Assembly: GCA_003640385.1 (NCBI GenBank)
Contig: RCAB01000619.1
Coordinates: 8,381-32,171, forward strand
Reading direction: 5' to 3'
Length of the DNA: 23,791 bases
Source: Setaria digitata
Taxonomy: Eukaryota > Nematoda > Chromadorea > Rhabditida > Setariidae
Position numbers and translations under genes: made by a program
Notes under the pieces: model-generated
Told to the model about the DNA's origin: nothing
What the model saw: the letters and a program-made list of their open reading frames with translations, nothing else
Databases searched by the model: none
In this document: positions 1-11,167 of the stretch, piece after piece
How positions within the stretch are numbered: position 1 is the first letter of the stretch
How the letters are laid out: every line of letters starts with the position of its first letter

Positions 1-253
1 ATTATTATTATTATTAATTATTATTATTAATCATTATTGCTATTAATTATTATTATTATTATTTGGATAAACAAGCATAATGACAATCAAAAAATATTAC
101 TAAAACTGTTCCAAAATTTTCTTGAATATATCACCTAAAATTGATATGATAATGTATTAGAAATCATGAAACGATCAAGACTGAATTAATATATACAACT
201 GGAATAGAAATAGTGTATAGCTACTGAATTATCTAAAATTATGAAATAATTAC
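1..253. other. Left-edge stretch, presumed RCE1 intron 4
   Basis: On the minus strand this follows the GGG|gtaatt donor of RCE1 exon 4, so it is read as intron. The next exon, carrying the remaining catalytic motifs, was not found here. Positions 1-62 are an imperfect (ATT)n microsatellite. Confidence 0.7.
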
Positions 254-2098
254 CCCTTCGATTAATTGCTTCATATTTGGTATAACCTTTTCGCATATCA
301 TCAAAAATATGATGCAAATGACTAAGAGCAAATGGTAATGGAGCAACAAATATTGTCACTGTTGATGATAAACATTGTAAAATAAGTGTTGATGCACAAG
401 CACGAAATGCTATTTCTTCTGTTATTGGTGCCTGAAAGAGAGAAATTAAAATAATATTTCAAGTAATTTAATTACTGCAGAAAATAAGACAAAAATTTGT
501 AATGAAATTAATCAATTACTAATGAAAAAGCTTACCAGTAAAACATCTCGAATCCATATAATATTGCCAGCATTTCGTTTTAATTCACCCAATTCTGTAA
601 GAAAGTTAAGCAAAAAAGAAAAAGAAATGTTATGAAAAATGCTATCAATTTTTTTTCTGATTTTTATCAGAAAAAGCAATATTAGATTTTCAACTATTAT
701 TATTACCAACATTTTTATTAGATCGAATAAAATAATTGAAAAGTCTAGATTCCGTTATCATGTGTGCTATTATTTGATCTTATCAGAATTTTGCAACATA
801 ATATCTACAAGTTATACAACGATGAATCGATAACAAAAAGAAAGAAAAAATTAAATGACTACATAAAAAAAAGAAAAAAAAAACAAAATCACGATAATAA
901 TAACTTTTTATATACATAAAATATAGTGTGCAATTTAGTATAAGTGCATAAAGATGAATTCGCTATCTATATATGCTAAATATACTTTTATATATTGAAA
1001 CTAAAAAAAATTTATAATAAATAAGTCTATATAAAAGATGAAACTACTCACGAAAAAATGACCAGAAACTATTATCAATATACATCATAACCCAATTACC
1101 CAAATAACAAATACATGTTAATATTGTTGGTAGTAAGCATGCCGGATAAATACCATCGAAATGTATGCCCATCACTGATAACGGTGAATCGTGATGCTGA
1201 AATAAGATGAATAAATTTTGTTCATTCACTCATTTTTTTTTTTTAAATTTTTCATTAAAAAATTGCAAAGTTTGACAGTAATAACAAAAACAAAAGAAGA
1301 AAAAAGAATAAATAAAAAATTATTTGACCGATGGAAAAAAGAATATTTCTTCTTTTTTTTTTAACCAGTTAATTTAATCCGATGATAACATGAAGATGCA
1401 CAATTTTATTAATTCATTCTTTTCAATAATGTATTAAATAATAGCCAGCTGCGAAATATTTTGAAATATGAAGGAATTAATTCTATAGCTGAATTAAATA
1501 TTTCATTTTAGATCAAATATTTTATTAAAAAAAAAAAAAAAAAAAAGAAAAAGCAAAAATAAAAGGACGGAAAGAAACTATTGCATATTCTATTACAAAG
1601 TGTCAAAGTAATAACCAAAAAAAATATCACAAAATGATATGCATAAATTATTTCATCCTAATCTCTACTTTTGTCTTACACCCAAATAAACTTATCTTAT
1701 CAATAAACTTATCAACGTGTCTTCCTCTCCTTTTAATCAATTATTTTACAATTTTACATGAAAATTTTGCAACACTAGGATACTATTTTTTTTTTCCCTC
1801 ACTCTATTATCAACAAAAATTATTTGTTATAATTTTTCTACTTTCGATAACAGAAGCTGTGAAAGGGAAAGTTTTCTAAACCAAAACTCTTACCATATAA
1901 TATTATTACTCATTTGAAAATCTTATCATATGACAGTTATTACACATGTGATAAGATCTATTAGTGAAGTGATAAAAGCCTACATCAAAATGTTTTTAAA
2001 TGCGGGAAGATTTTCACATCATTTCACTTGGAAAAAAAAAAAACAAAAAAACAACCATAAAATTTAATGAAATGTTGAATAATAAATAACTAAAACTA

Positions 2099-2139
<41 letters not shown>

Positions 2140-2325
2140 TACCTTGTATAATACAGCATATGTGCATGCAATACTCACAATATTATTCACCATCGCACCA
2201 AGCAAACGACGTTTGATACTTTTTGGATCATCTCGATCAACTCCGTAAAAATCGAAAGCATACAGAAGTCCAACGTAGGATGATGAAATTGCTGTTGCCA
2301 GTGATAAGTACAACAAGATGCTCAT
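254..2325 (-). CDS. RCE1: CAAX prenyl protease 2 (RCE1/FCE-2 family), N-terminal part, four exons, runs off left edge
   Basis: Exons on the minus strand: 2325-2143, 1196-1052, 594-536 and 431-254. Junctions are AAG|gtatat, TTC|gtgagt, CTG|gtaagc and GGG|gtaatt, with acceptors ttcag, tacag and ttcag, and phases 0, 1, 0, 1. The 188 visible residues match the RCE1 family from its N-terminus: SYVGLLYAFDFYGVDRDDP and KSIKRRLLGAM (residues about 16-45), then MGIHFDGIYPACLLP and WIRDVLLAPITEEIAFRAC. The family's glutamate motif EExxxR is present (E134, E135, R139), followed by FALSH (F163 to H167) and LHHIFDDMRK. The later Asn/His membrane motifs lie beyond the left edge; human RCE1 is about 329 residues. 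RCE1 is a polytopic ER-membrane protease that removes the last three residues of farnesylated or geranylgeranylated CaaX proteins such as Ras and Rho. The ATG at 2325 was chosen because the protein starts close to where family homology begins. No in-frame defect is seen. Confidence 0.93.
595..1051 (-). other. RCE1 intron 2
   Basis: 457-bp AT-rich intron between the gtgagt donor (1051-1046) and a ttacag acceptor (595-600). It contains A-rich runs around 840-890; nothing else recognisable. Confidence 0.85.
1197..2142 (-). other. RCE1 intron 1
   Basis: 946-bp intron. Its donor gtatat is followed almost directly by a 16-unit (AT)n microsatellite (2104-2135), so the repeat begins seven bases into the intron. 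The acceptor is ttatttcag. A long A tract is present near 1530. No conserved reading frame was found. Confidence 0.85.
2104..2135. repeat. (AT)16 microsatellite
   Basis: Thirty-two bases of perfect AT alternation, lying in RCE1 intron 1 beside the exon 1 donor. Likely length-polymorphic. Confidence 0.97.
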
Positions 2326-2347
2326 CACTTTAACATAAATCGGTTGA

Positions 2348-2351
2348 CTGA
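2348..2351 (-). promoter_or_regulatory. Possible trans-splice acceptor upstream of RCE1
   Basis: Read on the minus strand, attatcag ends at 2348, 22 nt before the RCE1 ATG. Many nematode mRNAs receive a spliced leader at such an AG. The pyrimidine tract is weak, so this is only a candidate. Confidence 0.25.
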
Positions 2352-2588
2352 TAATATCACATGCTGAAAGTGATTGAACAAATATCGAATATTTCGCACT
2401 GATAATTTACGAATGGCGTGGATGATCAGTTTTGAATGGTATACGCTTTATATAGACAGGTAAATGAATGCTCAATTCTGGCACCTGAATAGAATCGATG
2501 AATAGCAGGTAATTAAGTAATAAGAGTTCATTCATTAAATAAAGATTCCAAAAAAAAAAAAAAGATATGGAAATGCCACTAAATGAAG

Positions 2589-2634
2589 CAATCAACACTG
2601 TGATCACAAATCAATCAACACTGTGATCACAAAT
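2589..2634. repeat. Perfect 23-bp tandem duplication containing TGTGATCACA
   Basis: Two identical, directly adjacent copies (2589-2611 and 2612-2634). Each carries the 10-bp perfect palindrome TGTGATCACA. They lie about 265 bp upstream of the RCE1 ATG. Confidence 0.95.
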
Positions 2635-3283
2635 AATGGACGTTATCAATATCAATATCAGTATTCTCAATGATAAAATTTCTGATGAACAGAGGGGAGT
2701 ACTACCATTAGATTCATTAGGTCTAACAAATCTTGACAAGTTACTCTTGTTCGAATCTTTTTGGTCTAAAAAAAAAAAGTTAAAAAAACTGAAAAACTGT
2801 AAACAGAATTTTAGAATAGTTTAGAATATAGAAGACAGTGGAAAAAATAAAGTCCTGGAAACTAATAAAAAGCAAAGCTGAATTATTTTAACCATACATT
2901 TAGCTATCGAAAATTTTAACTTTAATGATAATAAAATTAAAAGGGGAAAAAAAAAGTAAGAAGTAATATAAGAATTAAAATCATGAAGTTTAGAAATTTT
3001 AATCGGTAGGAAGTTTCTTAGCAATTTTTAAAATAAAATAAATTTTCCATAAGTATGAGAAAAATATTAATTGAGGAAGGAAAAAATCGAGTCGAAATTC
3101 AATGAAAGGAGACAGAAAAAATTCTAATCATCATTTCTAATCGTTGTTCTCCATGGCAACGCTGTTGATAATTGTTGTAAAATTCCATTTGCAGTGAATT
3201 TTTTTTTTTTTTTAGTATAATTATAGGAATACAGTTTTCCGAGTTCATTAATCCTTCTTTTTTTTTTTTGACCTAGAAGGCTA

Positions 3284-3306
3284 ATATATATATATATATA
3301 TATATA
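3284..3306. repeat. (AT)n microsatellite
   Basis: Twenty-three bases of AT alternation in the RCE1-KLHDC3 spacer. Confidence 0.95.
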
Positions 3307-3930
3307 CTGGATTAAGGAGAGAGAATTTTGATAAAATCTAACAGTCCCAACGACAATTTTCATATTTGTACTAAAGATTTTTTTATGGTCAATATCAAAA
3401 TAACTAAGGTATATTTGTATTAATTACGATAGCGATCATAATTACATGTGGATCATAATTAATTAAAACAATAAATTAGTACAAATTAACATACAGTGGA
3501 ATAAATCAAAGGATGCGTATAATAAAATTAACGCATCTAATGAAATGGATATGCAAATTAGTTTACGAAGGAATGAAATGATCTAATTAGTAATGAAAAT
3601 AGATAAACAGTGAGCGATAGAAGAAGTAATGAAATGGATCAAAATATGATATTAATGTGTGTTTTGAAATGTATGCTATATCATAAATCAACATTGATAA
3701 TAATATAATTACTTGTTTTTTTTTTTAGTTGATAAAATCTTATCATTTTGGCTAATTTGCATAACATAAAAGTTTTGTTAACTGAATAAAATATTTAACT
3801 CTTTTAATTTTTGTTTCAAACTGTTTTAACTCCAAAATTACTTCCATTTTACAATTGTTTTAGGAAGGATTAGGATCCTAGCATGAACTAGTTTGTTATC
3901 AGTCTACAATCACATCAAATTACGGAGACA

Positions 3931-3964
3931 GGGAGAGGGAGAGGGAGAGGGAGAGGAAGAGGAA
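3931..3964 (+). repeat. (GGGAGA)n repeat with a G-quadruplex motif
   Basis: Hexamer purine repeat. Positions 3931-3951 hold four GGG runs separated by three AGA loops, the standard G3 N1-7 quadruplex pattern; it degrades into GGAAGA units to 3964. Confidence 0.9.
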
Positions 3965-4568
3965 GATTTATTTCTTCGTTCTACGAAGAACTATTTTACC
4001 GTCCTCTCTATTTTTGAAAATTTTCGGAAAAATTTTTGATATAAATTTTGAATTGTTGTCAGAAAATGGAGCAAAAGAGAATGAATGAAGAACAAGCAAT
4101 TTCATTCTTTTTCTTTTCGTCTTGCAAACTCCCTTAAAACTTTTGAAGTAATTAAATAAAAAAGAAAAATTCCTTCTCTTTTTTTTTCCTTTTTCTTTTC
4201 GGGTAGCATTTATGAACAAATGGAAAAAAGCTAACTAGCCGCCCATTTAAATTAGCCTAAAATTCGAGTTGAGCGATTTGAAAATGGTTTTTCCCATAAG
4301 GAAGTAAATCCTAGTTGTTTTTGACGTTTTCCTCCTTCTTGTCTCTTTTTTTTTTTTTTTTTGTTGAAATAAACTTCAGGCAATCAATATAAGATGAGAA
4401 GAAAATATATACTGCAAAGTGAACGAATATTCAATATAAACCTTTTCTTTACTTTTTTTTTTTTTTTTCCATCCTTCTCAATTCCAAAAAAGAATAATAT
4501 AAAATTGTTGGAAAAGGGCTTGAATAATCTGACAGATAAATACTGCCTTACCACTTCAGTGAACATTG

Positions 4569-4586
4569 ATATATATATATATATAT
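4569..4586. repeat. (AT)9 microsatellite
   Basis: Eighteen bases of perfect AT alternation. Confidence 0.93.
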
Positions 4587-4720
4587 GATAACATGATATT
4601 AGTTTTCCAACGAAAACTTCCAAAATAGTCTTAAAAATTTAATGATTATCCAAGGGAAATTCAATCTTCACTTTTTAGCATAACGAACTATTTGTCGAGA
4701 ATGAATAAACTTAAGTTTAT

Positions 4721-4754
4721 ATCTATCTATCTATCTATCTATATATATATATAT
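4721..4754. repeat. Compound (ATCT)5(AT)7 microsatellite
   Basis: Five ATCT units at 4721-4740 run directly into seven AT units at 4741-4754. Confidence 0.95.
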
Positions 4755-6323
4755 GCATAATCTGTTTATAATTATTTTAAAACACTAATCAATACCATCC
4801 AAAAACAGAAACAATTAATCTATCAGCAATGAACAGATTAAAGAAATTAAATTAATTATATCGTCATCTTAATCTATTTTGTAATAAAACTATTCCAAAA
4901 TAAAATAAGTAATTGTAATAAGCAATTAAGAATATATTGGTTAAGTAACTGCTAATATCTGTAAAATACCCTAATAATCTGCAATCCGGTTAATCATCCA
5001 TTTAAAATAATAATTTAAGCGTTAATAAATTAAGAAATCATAATTATCGGCATTTAAACGAAAATTCGAATTAACTTTCTTTTTTTTCACTATTTCCCTC
5101 TAATAGATTTATAATAATAGATAAATATTAAAGAATCTATATGAGCATGTCTATAAATACCACAATAATTATTAGATTATTTAAAGTGACACAAACATCT
5201 ACTATTAGTAAATAATGGCAACTTTTAAAAACTTTCAATAATAGACTTAACAAATAAATATCATATCGAAATAATCAATGTGATAAAATGTGATAAGCAA
5301 TAAACTAACGCAGTAAGTGTGAAACTTCGAGTGAATGTAATTAATTATCAGTAACAAAAGACGAACTATCCAACACGTCCTTCCTATGCAAGAGAAATAT
5401 GAAATGAGTAAGTGAATATGACTAATTACTAAATTAGCAACTTTTATTGCGGTCATAAAAACTGATTTGAAAAAAAAAAAGAAATAACAATTAAGAAGAA
5501 TTCCAAGTTTTTTTTTTCCGAATATTTTATTTTTCGATTTACTGACTGCATAAAATGATTGTACAAATGTCTGAGATAAAAAAAAAAAAAGGATGCTACT
5601 TCTGAACCTTTTTGACCATAGCTACCTGCTAGAATTTTCAAATATATCTCGGAAATAAGAAAAAATCAGAGGGACCAAGATAAACCTTAAATTGGTTTCG
5701 TGATAAGTAATTACTCATTTCCACTGCTAAAAGTAAAGCAATTCCTCCACACTTTCCCAAATTGAAACATTGTATTGATGTAATTCTTGTTTATACAAAT
5801 ATAAAAATCATAAATAGCACAATAATAAAAGTTACCTACGATTTTTAGTAAAGTCGTACGAAATGAAAATTTAAATGAAGCACCGAGTCAGATTACAACA
5901 TCTAAGAAAACAGTTATCATCATTGTTAAAATATATCCCGAATCGTTTTACTGCTAAAACTACTACTAAAATTAATAGTTGAAATAATAAAGTACTAACT
6001 AAAATACTAAAATTTCATAGTGAATTGGAGAAATAACCTTTAAAAATTAGCACTCACCGCTATAACAGCACTGAATAGCTCACATTAAATATTACACATT
6101 AGAAAATTACATCAATCTTTATCCTTATTTATTGGAAAACATTTTCTGTGGAAATTCTCACTTAGATACACTTCACGCTGCATACTGTTGAAATGTAGAC
6201 AAAATTGATAATTTGGTAGGTCTAGACGAGAAAAAAAAAAAAAAAAAAGTGAGAAGTCATTATCAATACACAGGATAATAAAAACGCAGAGTGTGATGTA
6301 AATGTACGGAAGCGGTCACATAC

Positions 6324-6371
6324 ATTTTATATTCCTTATATTTTATATTTGTTATATTTTATATTCTTTCC
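6324..6371. repeat. Three 16-bp tandem units with an invariant ATTTTATATT core
   Basis: Core ATTTTATATT at 6324, 6340 and 6356, each followed by a variable hexamer (CCTTAT, TGTTAT, CTTTCC). The core is invariant while the linker varies. Confidence 0.9.
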
Positions 6372-7760
6372 AAAAATTTATAAAAAGAAATTTCAAAATT
6401 ATTCCCCGTAATACGGTTTAATCAGCAAAGGTGAATTAATGAAATAACACCAGGTAATCAGATTTTTTTTCAAATATTGGTTGAAAAAAAACCCGATGTA
6501 GAGCAGTCGTGAGCCATGCTGATTCAATAAATGATCCAAAGAATTGTAAAGTGTTCTAGAATTGGTACTTGTGATCAAGAATTTGCAAAGGTATCCAGTA
6601 GCTCACCTGCTGCTATCGCAAAAAAAAAAAACAAGAAATGGATATAAACTATATAACAGTTGAGAAATAGTGGAAATTAATTAAAGAAATAGAGGGATAT
6701 GAACAATATACACCTCTGAACACCATTGAAACTGTCAAAAAAAAAAAAAATATTTTTAAAAAAAATAAGAAATTCAACGTGCAAAAATTTATTTTTCAGC
6801 CATTATTATACGATCTTTAACCATGTAAGAGTGTCTGTGATACTTTAAACAGTCGGTATTGAGGTAATTAATGTAAAGCTTCATAAGACCACATATGCTG
6901 CATTATTAGCACAAAAAAAAAAAAATACAATTCAAATGGTTCCTTCTGATTAATAGCACTTTTCAAACTTGATAATTATACAGCATAAACTTAATATTGA
7001 TACGTCTTTCATTCTGTTAAATTCATTCCAAAAATTACTCGTCTCTTTACCTCTATCTCAATGTAAGGAGAAAAGAGAGAATAATGTGATTGAATACAAA
7101 CATGCGTAAAAGTAACCATTAAAAAAAAATACAAAGCTAACAGTTTTTAATAAAGCAAAATTATAGAAAAGCAATACTAATTTCAGTAATAGCGAAGAAG
7201 TATAAAGAAAAGAAAAAAAGTTGCAAAAATAGTTGAAAGGCATGAACGGTCCTGAACAGGTGAGTAGTAAATTCAAGGCCACTAAATAAAAAGAAATTAA
7301 ATTGAAATTTTAATGAACAGTGATAAATCAGTCAAGCAGATTTCTTTTTTTTGTTAAGGCACTACAACATTTCTACAACTACCAATCCGAAAGCTGTTAA
7401 ACACATAAAATATCAACAGCGTTTTTTCCACAACTTAATTTTACGAAAAATGTTCAGAAAAATTTATGCTCTGAATATATTCTAGTCCTGGGATTTTCGG
7501 AAAGAAATCTGAATCCTAACTTATCAGTTTTTACAGTACGAAAGTTCAACCAACATAAACAAGAAAAAATATTCAAACATCAATCAAAAGTTCAACCATC
7601 GTGACGTGCAAGAGTTATTTTGTTTGGCTGCGTCATCATTCGGAGGTCAAGTCTGAAAACTTTGTAACAAATAAAAGATTGCAACAACAAAAGCCAAACA
7701 TTATAAATGTTTTACTTACATGGCTTACATGGAGTGGTCTTAAGTGCTACAGTTGATACT

Positions 7761-10700
7761 TTACGTTAAAAAGAAATGCAGTCCATTTAACTGGACTCTG
7801 AAAAACAAGCTATTAAAATGAAAAGTGAATTGAGCTTTACCTCAGATCGTATGGAATTGAATTGGCAGATCGTTCGTGCAATCCATATTGTATTACAACG
7901 TTGGCAGCAAGGACTTTTAAGGTTGGCGCTGAAACAAACAAAAATTTTTTCTTTGGCTGAGTTCTTTAATTGATTTTTGATATCAATAAGTGGTCACAGA
8001 TTAATAAGCCACTAATTTTTTAATAAAAGTCAAGTTGCTAAAAAATTAAAACTAGAACCAACCATAATCAAGCACATGAAGATCAGAGAGGTCGCAAAGG
8101 CCACTATGGACAGGATCCATTTTTTTTGAATTAGAAGGCCTGTAACAAATAATGTCATTGATTTGGCACATAGAGAGCAATTAATCTTGCTGTATATCAG
8201 GTCTTAACTATCTTTCTTATTAACAGTGTGCAAGCATAACAGTTTTGGTATTAACAAATTCATATAAATGCATAAATGAATTCAAGTGTAACTAGTTTTA
8301 TCACTAAAATAATTAAAATTAAATAATATTCCGACATTTCCAACTTCACGACAAAAAAATAATTCATTTAGATTATGGCTTTTATCGATCTTTTATCTAT
8401 TCTTTTTGGATCTTTATAACTAAAGATGCGAAAAAAGAAGAAAACGTCAAGCAAAACGATGCGAAAAGTCCAAATCTTTGTATGCGCATCATTTCCTGAT
8501 TTGTCATTCAAAAAATAAAAAGAAATTAGCATAAGGAAGTAGCAATCAATTGTTTTAGAACCAAAATCACTACACGTCCTTGAGATCAGTCTCTGGTAAT
8601 ACTATTTATAGTTACAGTTAACAATTTCTATACGTGACAGGCTTCCTTTAGTACAGTTTTCTAAATTTTTCGAAAATCTAGGAAACCTTATGTCTCACTA
8701 ATGCCGTAAGTGCGCAACACCTATGCATGAAGTAATCTAATTTATCAAGTACCACAACTTTTTATAGCAAAATCTACTGATTTACAAATCAAATCCTCAT
8801 TTTGCTGGAGCGGAAGTGGAAAAACTTAATCAACTAAAAATGCCCTGATATTATGAAATGGATATATAACTTACATTGTACCACCAAACAAGAAAACACG
8901 ACTTCCAACGACAATTACACACTGTCGTCGTCTCGGTGAAGGAGCTAAACCAAACGGTTTTACACGACGCCAACGTGATGTTTCAGGATCAAATTCATGC
9001 AATTCATTCAAATGCCGATTTTCTGTGCCCAAATACCCGCCAAATATATACATCTTATTGTTGTAAACCCCTGAAATACGAGTGAAAATGCAAAGCAATA
9101 AAATATTATTTTCATACTAGGAAGAAAAACCTTGAAATGCTTTCATAATGAAGTCTGTTTAAAGCAATTCCTCATATTCTTGTTTCATGCCAAGTGTTGA
9201 AGATAAGTCTTAAGAAAAGGCCAACACTTACAAGCACTATGACTTCGTCGACCACACGGACAATCACCGGTCACTTTAGGGTCCTCCCAACGACCTGTTT
9301 GCAAATTCAGCACTTTGAGGATATCAGAATAATAATCTCGAGAACTGTGAAATGCACCATGTACATCGCTACGTCCACCAAATACGTACATTTTTTTGTT
9401 AATGACACATGCTGTATGAAAATCTCGCCATCGCGGCAATTCACCCTATAATAAATCTTTCGATATGTGAAATGAGCATTTCGATCTAGAAATAATTATA
9501 GTATCTCCTTAAATTATCTAAAAATACCTATCACTTATTGTTCAGCTGTGACAATAGAACTTCTCCAGTAAGGTCAAACTGTTTTATAAATTTTTTGATT
9601 AGAAAAAAAGTAAATTGGAACTTCTGTGACTACAACAAAAGGTAAAGTAAAGATGATAAAACATTGTTGACTAGTTTGATTATCTTTTGTAGTATTTCCC
9701 ACTAGATCAAAATTAACTGGGAATGGTTCAAATTCTTATAACAATAACTGTAACAAATAATTCACCGTTGTCTTCAATTCATACCATCTTTTCTCTTTGA
9801 AATTATACGCAAACGTTTCTTGACTAAATCTGTAACCAACAAATTTTATAAAAAATTTTCAGGTGCGTTAGTTACTATATGTAAATGCAATATAAAAAAA
9901 ACAAATCAAAATCACCAAAAAAAATAAAACTGAACATGAATTTGAATCTGCTCTAACAGTCATTTATGAACTCTGCTAATAACATATTATATATATTATA
10001 TAAAAAAATACCTCTGTGAATCCTCTTCAAAACCACCAAACATGAACATAAGATCATCAACAACTACAGCACTGTGTCCATCGCGTGCTGGTGGGGCTTC
10101 ACCCTCACAAGGAATGACTGACCATGCCAATTTCCCTAAAGCAAAAACAAATAAATATTTTCCTTCAATATAAAAATTACAAACAGATAAGTGCGTCGTA
10201 ACCCAAAGTTTGGAGATCGATACTGAACCGAACTTCAGAAATCTGATTTGTTAAGGAATTTACCAAACACTCTGCTTCCAAAAAAATAAATTGTCCTTCT
10301 AAAGTCTTCTTTCAATCAAAAAAAAAAATCAACCATACTTGGATCAAAGCAGTACATTTTAGAACATGCACCATATTCATCGTTTCGTCCACCCCACAAA
10401 TACGCTTTGCCCTCATATTCAACAACCGTATGCCCATATCTCTGATACGGCCAACTGTTTCGTGATGCAGATGGGTAAGCTCCATTACTACCCGTTGGTA
10501 CTGATAGCTTTCGCCAACGATAAGTCTCTAAAGTTTTCTTACCTCTCTCTTTGTACTAAACTGGAAAGCACTAGTGGCAAATTAACATATGCAACAAACA
10601 CCCAAATATTTGCCGAAAGTCTAACAATTAACAAAATGCCAAAATTTAAATGATAAAAAAATATCACTGAAACTGTAAATGGCGTGATTTGGACGGTTGC

Positions 10701-11160
10701 AGGTAAGCGGGGTCACTATGAAATTTCTTTTAATCTCGTTCAAGGAGTTTTCAATTTGACTAAATTCTCAAACTTGATAGGTATTGCTTACGTGTGCAGT
10801 AATGTCGGAGAAACGGTGATTTTTTGAAAGTATGATGAGAACAATTTTTAGTCCTTTACTTTAATTAAATGATTTTCAGTAGTCGATATTTTTGAAATAC
10901 TAATTGCATGGAAAGTAGCTAAATAATGTCACAAAAATATCAAACTTTACTACATTGAAGAGAAAAAAAAAAGAAATCCATAAGAAATTTGATAAAGTGA
11001 GGAACAAACCAGTATCTAAAACGTGTACGTCAACCGGTTGACTACCATCATAAAGTTCACCAGAGCAATAACCACCAAATGAATAGATTTGATCATTAAG
11101 TGCAACCGCTGCGTGATTTACACGTTTTGGGCCACCTTCTATCGTTATCGTCCAATACAT
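7761..11160 (-). CDS. KLHDC3: Kelch domain-containing protein 3 (KLHDC3/Peas), complete nine-exon gene
   Basis: Exons (minus strand): 11160-11010, 10527-10339, 10135-10012, 9829-9766, 9445-9232, 9070-8875, 8139-8063, 7928-7841 and 7797-7761. They total 1140 nt, so 379 residues plus TAA; human KLHDC3 has 382. Exit phases 1,1,2,0,1,2,1,2 all join in frame. Six kelch-type Gly-Gly blades are visible: FGGY (28-31), WGGR (95-98), FGGF (146-149), FGGR (198-201), FGGY (257-260) and FGGT (309-312). Highly conserved family stretches include EGGPKRVNHAAVA, WGGRNDEYGAC, PPARDGHSAVV, PRWRDFHTACV, GRRSHSAWVY, PRRRQCVIVVG and DLSDLHVLDYAPTLKVL. In mammals KLHDC3 is a cullin-2 ubiquitin ligase receptor that binds glycine-ending C-degrons (R-x-x-G type) through the kelch propeller. 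The start at 11160 gives MYWTITIEGG, matching the family N-terminus. The 64-nt exon 4 was placed by blade alignment and phase. The last exon is the least certain part. Confidence 0.96.
7798..7840 (-). other. KLHDC3 intron 8, 43 bp, defines the C-terminus
   Basis: Donor GAG|gtaaag, acceptor tttttcag. If retained, the codon AGG is completed by the intron's first base and followed by TAA, ending the protein at residue 368 instead of 379. Confidence 0.7.
8140..8874 (-). other. KLHDC3 intron 6
   Basis: 735 bp, donor gtaagt, acceptor ttacag. The region 8560-8720 is a little less AT-rich, but no frame continuing the kelch protein was found there. The flanking exons already join FGGT to the SDLHVLDY segment. 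Confidence 0.85.
9446..9765 (-). other. KLHDC3 intron 4
   Basis: 320 bp, donor ACG|gtgaat, acceptor ttatag. Flanking exons join in phase 0 as KTT then GELPRWRDF. Nothing else recognised. Confidence 0.85.
10528..11009 (-). other. KLHDC3 intron 1
   Basis: 482 bp, donor ACTG|gtttgt (non-consensus after GT), acceptor ctttag. The less AT-rich patch at about 10680-10715 has no continuing frame. Confidence 0.85.
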
Positions 11161-11163
11161 TAT

Positions 11164-11167
11164 CTGA
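11164..11167 (-). promoter_or_regulatory. Possible trans-splice or 5' UTR acceptor of KLHDC3
   Basis: On the minus strand ccaaatcag ends at 11164 and the ATG follows after only three bases (ata). That spacing fits spliced-leader addition or a 5' UTR intron acceptor. It is not proven. Confidence 0.35.

Larger units (their letters stand above)
2326..7760. other. 5.4 kb intergenic spacer between RCE1 5' end and KLHDC3 3' end
   Basis: No supportable gene on either strand. Open frames here are short and mostly A/T low-complexity. Besides poly-A and poly-T tracts it holds the 23-bp duplication at 2589-2634, AT tracts, a G-quadruplex motif at 3931-3951, an ATCT/AT compound microsatellite and a 16-bp triple repeat. 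It should contain the RCE1 promoter (right of 2325) and the KLHDC3 3' UTR (left of 7761). A canonical AATAAA was not found close to the KLHDC3 stop. Confidence 0.75.

Noticed and set aside
2751..2765. tRNA T-arm-like string around TTCGAATC
   Set aside because: No GG before and no CC after it, and no cloverleaf could be folded around it by eye.
2636..2824. 62-residue plus-strand open frame
   Set aside because: Ends in a Lys-rich low-complexity stretch, no recognisable motif, and lies in the RCE1 upstream region.
6500..6620. Less AT-rich patch in the RCE1-KLHDC3 spacer, considered as a minus-strand exon
   Set aside because: Only a short open stretch (DHLLNQHGSRLLYIG) without a matching acceptor/donor pair or recognised homology.
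8876..9085. 69-residue plus-strand open frame
   Set aside because: Antisense to KLHDC3 exon 6.
9194..9451. 85-residue plus-strand open frame
   Set aside because: Antisense to KLHDC3 exon 5.
10366..10653. 95-residue plus-strand open frame
   Set aside because: Antisense shadow of KLHDC3 exon 2; the minus strand carries the conserved kelch blade with correct splice sites.
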